This document shows positions 1 through 5,724 of a stretch of DNA of 5,724 bases, piece by piece. Position 1 is the stretch's first letter; each line of letters begins with the position of its first letter. The stretch is from Polynucleobacter meluiroseus (GTDB lineage Bacteria > Pseudomonadota > Gammaproteobacteria > Burkholderiales > Burkholderiaceae): contig CALQED020000097.1 in assembly GCA_943329505.2 (NCBI GenBank), positions 1 to 5,724 of the forward strand. The letters are read 5' to 3'. A model generated the notes under the pieces. It was not told the DNA's origin, searched no databases, and worked only from the letters and a program-made list of their open reading frames with translations. Position numbers and translations under genes: made by a program.

Positions 1-293
1 CTGACGACACTTTGGTGCTGCCTTCGCATGGTAAACCGTTTACTGGCATGAAACCTCGAATTGCTCAGCTTAATGCGCATCATGATGAGCGCTTAGCAGA
101 AACTATTGATGCCTGTAAAAATCCAGCAACCGCGCGTGAGATAGTGCCAGTTTTGTTTAAGCGTGAATTAGATATTCATCAATTAACTTTTGCGATGGGT
201 GAGGCTATTGCCCATCTGAATTACCTACTTCGTCGAGGAAAGTTGGATCGCCAGCTTTGCGCGGACGGCGTGTTGAGGTTTTCCGCGGTTTAG
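1..293 (+). CDS. MBL-fold metallo-hydrolase, C-terminal part (5' end outside window)
   Basis: Only the last 96 codons are present. The frame is open to the left edge (first full codon at 3) and stops with TAG at 291-293. The visible start carries LPSHGKPF, the late metallo-beta-lactamase motif whose His is normally a metal ligand. A helical tail follows (RIAQLNAHHDERL, then ALF-like and LDIHQLTFAMGEAIAHL segments, then LLRRGKL). It resembles the winged-helix extension found at the C-terminus of LACTB2-like and hydroxyacylglutathione-hydrolase-like MBL proteins. The family hydrolyses esters or thioesters at a di-metal site. The substrate cannot be told from this fragment, because the HxHxDH metal motif lies outside the window. 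A TTG at 12 is an internal codon, not a start. The last 89 nt overlap the 3' end of the convergent phaM-like gene. Family call is good, exact function unknown. Confidence 0.82.
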   Translation, partial: DDTLVLPSHGKPFTGMKPRIAQLNAHHDERLAETIDACKNPATAREIVPVLFKRELDIHQLTFAMGEAIAHLNYLLRRGKLDRQLCADGVLRFSAV

Positions 294-660
294 CTTTAAC
301 ACTCCTTGTTTTATTGCTAGCCTCTTCTTTCGGTGCCGTTGCTGCCGCACCCGCTGCTGATACAGCATCACCAAAAGACTTCAGAGCCATCATGGTGGCG
401 TGCTGTACCTCAAGGCCTTGAATGGTGGACTTCAGAATATTCAAATTGAGGTTGAGCCAATTCTCAACACTTTTAAGGTCTTTAATGCGTTTTTCGAGCT
501 CTTCAAGATCCATGCCTGGAAAGGCAGAACCAAAGCCGCTAGCAGCCTTAGAAGCATCCGTAGTGAAGGGAAACTGCCCGGCTTGACCAGTTGCACCTTG
601 ACCCCACATGGTTTTAAACATTTCAAGGCTTTGATTGAATTCTGGAATAGTTCCAAACAT
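205..660 (-). CDS. phaM: PhaM-like polyhydroxyalkanoate granule-associated regulatory protein
   Basis: A 151-residue protein, read from ATG at 660-658 to TAG at 207-205. I prefer this start to the in-frame ATG at 696 because GGAG (666-669) sits 5 nt ahead and the product then begins MFGTIPEF, as PhaM proteins do. Residues 1-50 hold the N-terminal segment with MFKTMWGQG. Residues 50-97 form a conserved amphipathic helical core (MDLEELEKRIKDLKSVENWL, then LNLNILKSTIQGLEVQ and ALKSFG). Residues 99-111 are an Ala-rich linker, 117-136 a Lys/Arg/Pro-rich tail (VKAKPRK, RRPRK), and the last residues are acidic. In Cupriavidus, PhaM binds PHA synthase and granules and uses its basic tail to attach granules to the nucleoid. 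That role is family knowledge. This protein is shorter than the Cupriavidus one. No PHA synthase is in the window. The tail is encoded antisense to the hydrolase gene. Confidence 0.8.
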   Translation of the reverse strand: MFGTIPEFNQSLEMFKTMWGQGATGQAGQFPFTTDASKAASGFGSAFPGMDLEELEKRIKDLKSVENWLNLNLNILKSTIQGLEVQHATMMALKSFGDAVSAAGAAATAPKEEASNKTRSVKAKPRKTSTRRPRKAGDPTFLDEVGNSDGQ

Positions 661-734
661 AAGGACTCCGAGGTAAATGAAAAGTGGCTTTTCCAATAGA
701 ATAAGGGATTCTAGAGATTAATCCCGGTTAAGCA
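661..734. promoter_or_regulatory. Divergent phaM-metH intergenic region with two dyads
   Basis: These 74 nt separate the divergent starts of the phaM-like gene and the first metH gene, so they probably hold both sets of expression signals. Two perfect dyads are visible: GAAAAG-TGG-CTTTTC (679-693) and GGGATT-N9-AATCCC (705-725). TAGAAT at 697-702 matches 5 of 6 bases of a sigma70 -10 box toward metH, but no good -35 box lies 16-18 nt upstream. Toward phaM only a weak TATTCT (703-698) is seen. The gap is too short for a cobalamin or SAM riboswitch. No regulator can be named: the TGAA-N5-TTCA pattern of enterobacterial MetR is absent. Confidence 0.4.
666..669 (-). promoter_or_regulatory. Ribosome binding site deciding the phaM-like start
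   Basis: On the minus strand GGAG lies 5 nt before the ATG at 660-658. The upstream in-frame ATG at 696 would add 12 residues (MEKPLFIYLGVL) that do not resemble the family's N-terminus. This supports the shorter 151-residue product. Confidence 0.65.
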
Positions 735-1799
735 ATGCAATTTAATGGTTTATTCCAGCCTTATACCCGCGGTCAGGCACTTCCTGATCTGTTGAAGCAG
801 CGCATCCTCATATTGGATGGCGCGATGGGGACAATGATTCAGCAATATAAGCTGAGCGAAGCTGATTATCGTGGCCTGCCTAGTAATATCCGTTTTGCAG
901 ATCACCCGGGCGATATCAAGGGCAATAATGAACTCTTGGTTCTGACCCAGCCACAAATCATTAGCAAAATCCACGAACAGTATTTAGATGCTGGTGCAGA
1001 CATTATTGAGACCAATACGTTTGGCGCTACTTCAGTAGCGCAAGAAGACTACAAAATGGCAGGCTTGGCTCGTGAGATGAATGAAGTTGCTGCAAGGCTT
1101 GCGCGCGCTGCTTGTGAAAAATACAGCACCCCAGATAAGCCACGCTTTGCTGCAGGAGCAATTGGACCCACCCCAAAGACGGCGAGTATTTCTCCAGATG
1201 TGAATGATCCAGGGGCACGTAATGTGACCTTTGATGCTTTGCGTGCCTCTTACCGCGAACAAATCGAAGGTTTATTTGCTGGCGGCGTGGATTTATTTTT
1301 AGTCGAGACTATATTCGACACCCTTAATGCCAAGGCAGCTTTGTTTTCGCTCGATGAATTTTTTGAAGAGACGGGTGAGCGTTTGCCAGTCATGATTTCT
1401 GGCACAGTCACGGATGCCTCTGGTCGAATTCTTTCTGGCCAAACCGTTGAAGCGTTCTGGAATAGCTTGCGCCATATCAAGCCACTCACATTTGGTTTGA
1501 ACTGCGCTTTAGGGGCTGCACTAATGCGGCCTTATATCGCAGAGCTTTCCCGAATTTGTGACACAGCAGTGTCTTGCTACCCGAATGCAGGCCTGCCCAA
1601 TCCCATGAGTGATACGGGTTTTGATGAGACGCCAGATATCACATCAAGCTTAGTGGATGGTTTTGCTAAAGATGGTTTGGTTAATTTGGTTGGTGGCTGT
1701 TGTGGTACTACGCCTGATCATATTCGTGCGATTGCTAATGCTGTTGCAAAGCGTAAGCCACGCGCGTTCTATCGCGAGAATGCTGAGGAATTAGCTTGA
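735..1799 (+). CDS. metH: Methionine synthase, homocysteine-binding subunit (split MetH, part 1)
   Basis: A 354-residue protein matching the N-terminal homocysteine S-methyltransferase module of cobalamin-dependent methionine synthase (EC 2.1.1.13). It is a TIM barrel that binds homocysteine through zinc. The barrel opens with [11 protein letters not shown] (26-36), continues with [11 protein letters not shown] (88-98) and [16 protein letters not shown] (141-156), and carries the expected zinc cysteines: Cys257 in GLNCALG and the Cys322-Cys323 pair in GGCCGTTP. The start is the first ATG after an in-frame TAA at 729-731. No good Shine-Dalgarno precedes it. The protein ends just after the barrel ([11 protein letters not shown]), exactly where E. 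coli MetH has its interdomain linker, so this is a domain-boundary split and not a truncation. Such splits are familiar in Burkholderiales. The stop overlaps the next gene's TTG, implying one operon and a joint enzyme. A stand-alone methylase role is unlikely given the neighbour. Confidence 0.95.
   Translation: MQFNGLFQPYTRGQALPDLLKQRILILDGAMGTMIQQYKLSEADYRGLPSNIRFADHPGDIKGNNELLVLTQPQIISKIHEQYLDAGADIIETNTFGATSVAQEDYKMAGLAREMNEVAARLARAACEKYSTPDKPRFAAGAIGPTPKTASISPDVNDPGARNVTFDALRASYREQIEGLFAGGVDLFLVETIFDTLNAKAALFSLDEFFEETGERLPVMISGTVTDASGRILSGQTVEAFWNSLRHIKPLTFGLNCALGAALMRPYIAELSRICDTAVSCYPNAGLPNPMSDTGFDETPDITSSLVDGFAKDGLVNLVGGCCGTTPDHIRAIANAVAKRKPRAFYRENAEELA
1785..1789 (+). promoter_or_regulatory. 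Ribosome binding site for the TTG start of metH part 2
   Basis: GAGGA lies inside the last codons of the first metH gene and is 6 nt from the TTG at 1796, an ideal distance. The in-frame ATG codons at 1820 and 1829 have only A-rich sequence ahead of them. This site is the main reason for choosing the TTG start, and it points to translational coupling across the TTGA overlap. Confidence 0.7.
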
Positions 1800-4546
1800 G
1801 CAAGATAGATAAAAAAGTAATGCCTGCTATGAAACTTTCTGGGCTGGAGTCATTTAATATCACAACTGCTGTGGGTTTCGTGAATATTGGCGAACGCACT
1901 AATGTCACTGGCTCCAAGGCATTTTCTCGGATGATTTTGAATAATCAATTTGATGAAGCACTCGCAGTAGCGCGTCAGCAAGTCGAGAATGGTGCCCAAG
2001 TCATTGACATCAATATGGATGAAGCCATGTTGGATTCAGAAGCAGCCATGACGCGCTTCTTAAATTTGATCGCATCCGAGCCAGATATTGCACGCGTTCC
2101 CATCATGATTGATTCTTCTAAATGGACCGTGATTGAGGCAGGCTTGAAGTGTATTCAAGGTAAGCCGATTGTGAATTCGATTTCACTAAAGGAAGGCGAA
2201 GAGTCTTTTCGCAAACAAGCGCGCTTAATCCGTCGCTACGGCGCTGCTTCAGTGGTAATGGCTTTTGACGAAGTAGGTCAAGCCGACACCTTCAAACGCA
2301 AGACTGAGATTTGTCAGCGTTGCTATGACATCTTAGTGAATGAAATTGGTTTTCCTGCAGAAGATATTATTTTCGATCCGAATATTTTTGCGATTGCGAC
2401 CGGTATTGAAGAGCACGATAACTATGCGGTAGATTTTATTAATGCCACCCGCTGGATTAAAGAAAATCTCCCTGGTGCCAAAGTCAGCGGCGGTGTTTCT
2501 AACGTCAGCTTCTCTTTCCGTGGCAACGATCGGGTGCGCGAGGCTATTCATACCGTATTTCTTTATCACGCGATTCAAGCTGGTATGGATATGGGAATTG
2601 TGAATGCTGGCCAATTAGGCGTATACGCTGATTTGGATCCGGAGCTACGTGAGCGCGTTGAAGATGTGGTTCTGAATCGCTTTAAAGAGAAAGACGGCAA
2701 AACGCCAACAGAGCGTTTGTTAGATATTGCTGATCAATTTAAAGGCGGTGGGGCTAAGCAGGTAGAAAACTTAGTATGGCGTGAAGCACTAGTACGCGAA
2801 CGTTTGACGCATGCGCTAGTGCATGGCATCACTACTTTTATTGAAGAAGACACTGAAGAGTTGCGCGCTGAAATCATGGGCGTAGGCGGTAGGCCAATCG
2901 AAGTCATTGAAGGCCCGCTCATGGATGGCATGAATGTGGTGGGTGATTTATTTGGCGCCGGAAAAATGTTCTTGCCACAGGTTGTTAAGAGTGCGCGTGT
3001 GATGAAACAAGCGGTTGCAATTCTCATACCTTACATTGAAGAAGAAAAGCGTCAACATGTTGCTGCTGGAGGCGAAGCGAAAGCTAAGGGCAAGATTGTG
3101 ATGGCTACCGTTAAAGGTGACGTACACGATATTGGTAAAAATATTGTGACAGTAGTACTGCAATGTAATAACTTTGAAGTTGCCAATATGGGTGTCATGG
3201 TTCCTTGCGCAGATATTCTGAAGCGTGCCAAGGAGGAGAATGCTGACATTGTCGGTTTGTCAGGTTTGATTACACCCTCGCTAGAAGAGATGACTTATGT
3301 TGCACAAGAAATGCAACGGGATGATTGGTTCCGTGAGCGCCAAATTCCCTTAATGATCGGCGGTGCGACTACCTCACGTGTTCATACTGCTGTGAAGATC
3401 GCACCCCATTACGATGGACCAGTCGTTTATGTGCCAGATGCATCTCGTTCTGTATCAGTTGCCTCCAGCTTGCTCTCTGATGAAAGTGCTAAAAAGTTTA
3501 TACAGGATTTGCGTGATGACTATGAGCGTATTCGCGAGCAACATGCCAATAAAAAAGCTGCCCCAAGCATTTCATTAGAAGCGGCGCGCAAGAATCGAGA
3601 GATGATTGATTGGACTGCTTATGTTCCAGAAAAGCCAAAGTTTATTGGGCGCCGCATCTTTAAAAACTTTGCTCTCAGTGACATCGCCAGATATATCGAC
3701 TGGACACCATTCTTCCAAACCTGGGATTTGGCCGGAAAGTTTCCTGCAATTTTAGATGATGAAGTAGTCGGTATTGAGGCTCGTAAAGTGTATGCTGATG
3801 CCCAGGCCATGTTAGATAAGTTAGTGAAGGGCCAATGGTTGCAGGCGGATGCTGTGGTTGCTTTTTATCCGGCCAATACCATAGGCGATGATATTGTTTT
3901 GTATAGCGATGAAGCTCGCCAACATCCGCTGTTTGTTTGGCATAACTTGCGCCAACAATCCGAGCGACCGGTAGTCGATGGTGCACGCAGGCCCAATCGT
4001 TGCTTAGCGGATTATGTGGCGCCAAAAGATTCTGGTGTCGCTGACTATCTTGGTTGTTTCGCTGTCACGACTGGTCATGGCGTAGAAAAGAAAGTGGCTG
4101 AGTTTCAAGCAAAGCATGATGACTACAGTGCAATTATGTTGAAAGCTTTAGCTGATCGTTTGGCCGAAGCATTTGCAGAACTCATGCATCATCGGGTGCG
4201 GACTGATTTGTGGGGCTATGCCACTGATGAGATTTTGACCAATGATCAGATGATTAATGAAGAGTACCGCGGCATTCGTCCTGCGCCTGGTTACCCAGCC
4301 TGTCCAGCACATGAAGTAAAGCAGGACTTGTTAAGGGTTATTGGCTCTGAAGATATTGACATGACCCTCACTGAGTCGATGGCAATGAATCCAGCCTCCA
4401 GCGTAAGCGGATTTTATTTGGCTCACCCAGACTCTCAATACTTTAATGTTGGAAAAATTAACAATGATCAAGTTGAGGATCTTGCTAAGCGTCGTGGGCA
4501 GTCAGTTGAAGATGTTCGCCGCCAATTAGCCAGCTTAGTCGATTAA
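1796..4546 (+). CDS. metH: Methionine synthase, folate/cobalamin/reactivation subunit (split MetH, part 2)
   Basis: A 916-residue protein with the remaining modules of cobalamin-dependent methionine synthase in the usual order. The pterin-binding barrel (about 20-290) has [11 protein letters not shown] (30-40), [10 protein letters not shown] (71-80), PIMIDSSKW (102-110) and [10 protein letters not shown] (194-203). The helical cap (about 335-415) has [14 protein letters not shown] and [15 protein letters not shown]. The B12-binding Rossmann domain (about 430-565) has DVHDIG, whose His444 should be the lower axial cobalt ligand, plus GLSGLITPS (487-495) and GGATTS (522-527). The AdoMet-binding reactivation domain (about 595-910) has [12 protein letters not shown] (828-839). 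All key motifs look intact. It takes methyl from methyl-tetrahydrofolate to cobalamin and on to homocysteine held by the partner protein. The two proteins sum to 1270 residues, close to the 1227 of E. coli MetH. Translation starts at TTG, with ATG at 1820 or 1829 as alternatives. The TAA stop shares TTAA with the convergent DUF1840 gene. Confidence 0.96.
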   Translation: MSKIDKKVMPAMKLSGLESFNITTAVGFVNIGERTNVTGSKAFSRMILNNQFDEALAVARQQVENGAQVIDINMDEAMLDSEAAMTRFLNLIASEPDIARVPIMIDSSKWTVIEAGLKCIQGKPIVNSISLKEGEESFRKQARLIRRYGAASVVMAFDEVGQADTFKRKTEICQRCYDILVNEIGFPAEDIIFDPNIFAIATGIEEHDNYAVDFINATRWIKENLPGAKVSGGVSNVSFSFRGNDRVREAIHTVFLYHAIQAGMDMGIVNAGQLGVYADLDPELRERVEDVVLNRFKEKDGKTPTERLLDIADQFKGGGAKQVENLVWREALVRERLTHALVHGITTFIEEDTEELRAEIMGVGGRPIEVIEGPLMDGMNVVGDLFGAGKMFLPQVVKSARVMKQAVAILIPYIEEEKRQHVAAGGEAKAKGKIVMATVKGDVHDIGKNIVTVVLQCNNFEVANMGVMVPCADILKRAKEENADIVGLSGLITPSLEEMTYVAQEMQRDDWFRERQIPLMIGGATTSRVHTAVKIAPHYDGPVVYVPDASRSVSVASSLLSDESAKKFIQDLRDDYERIREQHANKKAAPSISLEAARKNREMIDWTAYVPEKPKFIGRRIFKNFALSDIARYIDWTPFFQTWDLAGKFPAILDDEVVGIEARKVYADAQAMLDKLVKGQWLQADAVVAFYPANTIGDDIVLYSDEARQHPLFVWHNLRQQSERPVVDGARRPNRCLADYVAPKDSGVADYLGCFAVTTGHGVEKKVAEFQAKHDDYSAIMLKALADRLAEAFAELMHHRVRTDLWGYATDEILTNDQMINEEYRGIRPAPGYPACPAHEVKQDLLRVIGSEDIDMTLTESMAMNPASSVSGFYLAHPDSQYFNVGKINNDQVEDLAKRRGQSVEDVRRQLASLVD

Positions 4547-4860
4547 ACGCCCCACATAACGGGTTCGTTTTTGGCTTTAGCTTGTTTCATGAGCTCCAAA
4601 AAAGGGTAAGCTCTTTGACCAAGACGGTCTGCCAGCTTACGCTTTTCAGCCCCTGAATCAGCCTCATTTGTTGTTGTAGAACGCTCTTCCAGGTCTTGAA
4701 GGATTGCGGTTTCTAGGGCCGTAATGAGAGCAGGGAGTTTTTCTTCGGTAAGGATCCCTCTGGGCTCGAGAGGGCGACCCAAAATATCAAAAATCCGCTT
4801 AGTCAGATCCGCCAGCATGATGACATCTGGACCGGCTTTGGAGCGACATTGATAGATCAT
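4543..4860 (-). CDS. DUF1840 domain-containing protein
   Basis: A 105-residue protein of unknown function, read from ATG at 4860-4858 to TAA at 4545-4543. It matches my memory of the DUF1840 family of betaproteobacteria: an N-terminal strand ([16 protein letters not shown]), a middle helical part with [23 protein letters not shown] (29-50), a polar variable stretch (59-74), and the family-like ending [25 protein letters not shown] see no signal peptide, membrane segment or catalytic motif, so it is probably cytoplasmic. AGGTGG on its strand lies 12 nt before the start, which is a little far. It is divergent from argS with a 35-nt gap and convergent with metH, sharing the TTAA that gives both stop codons. 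Family assignment is fairly sure, and its role is not known. Confidence 0.85.
   Translation of the reverse strand: MIYQCRSKAGPDVIMLADLTKRIFDILGRPLEPRGILTEEKLPALITALETAILQDLEERSTTTNEADSGAEKRKLADRLGQRAYPFLELMKQAKAKNEPVMWGV
4545..4572 (+). terminator. Possible weak intrinsic terminator after metH
   Basis: Directly at the metH stop, AAACGCCC (4545-4552) can pair with GGG (4561-4563) and CGTTT (4566-4570), leaving a TT bulge and an 8-nt loop. The 3' side ends in TTTTT (4568-4572). The stem is short and bulged. The same bases encode the conserved PVMWGV end of the DUF1840 protein on the other strand, so the pairing may be chance. Confidence 0.25.
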
Positions 4861-4895
4861 TTCAATAGCTTACCACCTGATAAACTCCCTTATCT
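4861..4895. promoter_or_regulatory. Divergent DUF1840-argS start region
   Basis: These 35 nt lie between two divergent start codons. The gap is too short for two separate promoters, so at least one must extend into the coding sequence of a neighbour. I found no convincing paired -35/-10 boxes on either strand. On the minus strand AGGTGG (4873-4878) may serve the DUF1840 start. On the plus strand the stretch before argS is pyrimidine-rich and lacks a Shine-Dalgarno. Confidence 0.35.
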
Positions 4896-5724
4896 ATGTT
4901 GCTGAACAATAAAAATCGTTTAATTGAAATGCTGAGTGCAGCCCTGCAGAGCCTAGCTCAGGAGCGCGGCTTAGGTGAGGCGCCAGCCCCTGGTTTAGAG
5001 CGCCCTAAAGCCGTCGATCATGGCGATGTCGCTTGTAATATTGCGCTCCAGCTTTCAAAAGCTTGGAAACTCAATCCTCGTGAATTGGCTCAGTCATTAG
5101 TGGAGCATTTGCAACGACAGCCCGGTTTTGATCAATTAATCGCATCTTGTGAAATTGCTGGCCCTGGATTTATGAATTTCCGACTGACTAACGCGGCTAA
5201 AACAGCAGTCGTTGGAGAAATTCTTTCAGCTGGCTCTCATTTTGGCGAGCTTGCTCCAGGAGGCAGCGGCGTCACTAGTGCCATGATTGAATTTGTATCA
5301 GCAAATCCAACGGGCCCATTGCATGTTGGACATGGCAGGCAAGCTGCACTCGGTGATGCTTTAGCAAACTTATTAGCTACCCAAGGAATCAAGGTGCATC
5401 GTGAGTTTTATTACAACGATGCGGGCGTACAAATCGCTAATTTGGCTCTCTCCGTTCAGGCCCGCTTACAGGGCTTAAAACCAGGTGATCCTCAATGGCC
5501 TGAGCAGGCTTATAACGGTGAATATATTGCAGAGATTGCCACAGCATTTAAGGCTTCCCCGGAATTCTGTAATGACCTAGAGGCGATTCGTCAATTTGCG
5601 GTTGCGTACTTACGTAATGAGCAAGACATTGATCTGAAAACATTTGGTGTCAAGTTTGATTGTTATTACCTTGAATCCTCTTTATATACCGATGGTAGTG
5701 TTGACGAAATTGTGCAGGATCTTC
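4896..5724 (+). CDS. argS: Arginyl-tRNA synthetase, N-terminal part (3' end outside window)
   Basis: Open from ATG at 4896 to the right edge, 276 codons without a stop. It is a class I synthetase that charges tRNA-Arg with arginine in the cytoplasm (EC 6.1.1.19). Residues 1-100 form the N-terminal additional domain specific to ArgRS ([19 protein letters not shown] at 37-55, [11 protein letters not shown] at 87-97), which binds the tRNA elbow. The catalytic fold begins with [17 protein letters not shown] (132-148), where HVGH is the HIGH signature for ATP binding. [10 protein letters not shown] (170-179), NGEYIAEIA (207-215) and the [15 protein letters not shown] segment (250-264) follow. The KMSK-type loop and anticodon-binding domain are beyond the window. 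The start follows an in-frame TAA at 4881-4883 and has no visible Shine-Dalgarno. TTG at 4899 is a weaker alternative. Full proteins are usually 560-600 residues, so about half is present. Confidence 0.96.
   Translation, partial: MLLNNKNRLIEMLSAALQSLAQERGLGEAPAPGLERPKAVDHGDVACNIALQLSKAWKLNPRELAQSLVEHLQRQPGFDQLIASCEIAGPGFMNFRLTNAAKTAVVGEILSAGSHFGELAPGGSGVTSAMIEFVSANPTGPLHVGHGRQAALGDALANLLATQGIKVHREFYYNDAGVQIANLALSVQARLQGLKPGDPQWPEQAYNGEYIAEIATAFKASPEFCNDLEAIRQFAVAYLRNEQDIDLKTFGVKFDCYYLESSLYTDGSVDEIVQDL

Noticed and set aside
316..321. GCTAGC palindrome near the hydrolase stop as a terminator
   Set aside because: It is only 6 bp with no stem extension or following T-run, and it lies within the phaM-like coding frame.
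694..696. Longer phaM-like protein starting at ATG 696 (163 residues)
   Set aside because: The extra 12 residues are hydrophobic and unlike the family start. GGAG is placed 5 nt before ATG 660, giving the family-like MFGTIPEF N-terminus.
400..699. 99-codon plus-strand ORF opposite the phaM-like gene
   Set aside because: It is antisense to a clearly conserved coding frame (LEELEKRIKDLKSVENWL core), has no recognisable domain, and looks like a shadow.
661..734. Cobalamin or SAM riboswitch upstream of metH
   Set aside because: The gap is 74 nt and shows only two short dyads. There is no B12-box-like or SAM-class core, and the length is insufficient unless the leader extends into the phaM-like gene.
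1811..1817. AAAAAAG, a classic -1 slippery heptamer, near the metH junction that might fuse the two proteins
   Set aside because: It lies after the first gene's stop (1797-1799), and in the second gene's frame the codons are AAA AAA GTA, so the phase is wrong for A AAA AAG slippage. No slippery heptamer precedes the stop.
3675..4025. 116-codon minus-strand ORF inside metH part 2
   Set aside because: It lies fully opposite the conserved AdoMet-domain frame. Its His/Tyr/Pro-rich composition is typical of antisense shadows, and no family is recognised.
4756..4774. Inverted repeat CCCTCT-N7-AGAGGG within the DUF1840 gene
   Set aside because: It encodes part of the conserved RPLEPRG stretch and has no T-run on either side, so it is not a terminator. 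It is probably a by-product of coding.

Overview
The window looks like a chromosomal housekeeping region of a betaproteobacterium in the Burkholderiaceae. The best guess is Polynucleobacter or a close relative. The grounds are a split methionine synthase typical of this order, the neighbourhood metH - DUF1840 - argS, a short PhaM-type protein, moderate base composition (by eye below 50% GC, not computed) and almost no intergenic DNA. The genus is inferred from memory of these families, with no database search.

Layout, left to right: (1) the C-terminal end of an MBL-fold metallo-hydrolase (+, cut by the left edge, stop at 293). (2) A PhaM-like granule-associated protein (-, 660 to 205) whose 3' end runs 89 nt into the hydrolase gene on the opposite strand. 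(3) A 74-nt divergent gap (661-734) with two short perfect dyads and a possible 14-codon upstream ORF. (4) Cobalamin-dependent methionine synthase as two genes: the homocysteine-binding part (735-1799) and the folate/cobalamin/AdoMet part (1796-4546). They overlap by TTGA, and the second starts at TTG behind a good Shine-Dalgarno. (5) A DUF1840 protein (-, 4860 to 4543) whose stop shares a palindromic TTAA with the metH stop. (6) A 35-nt divergent gap. (7) The first 276 codons of arginyl-tRNA synthetase (+, starting at 4896, cut by the right edge).

The two metH products together supply all the modules of one full-length MetH, which methylates homocysteine to methionine using methyl-tetrahydrofolate and cobalamin. 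The other genes have no evident functional link to methionine synthesis and look like conserved neighbours. Only about 109 nt of the window lie outside called genes. There is no RNA gene, mobile element, CRISPR array or riboswitch that I can support. I found no convincing new biological system. The points most worth a second look are the 5' region of metH, the coupled TTG start of the second metH gene, and the 89-nt convergent overlap.
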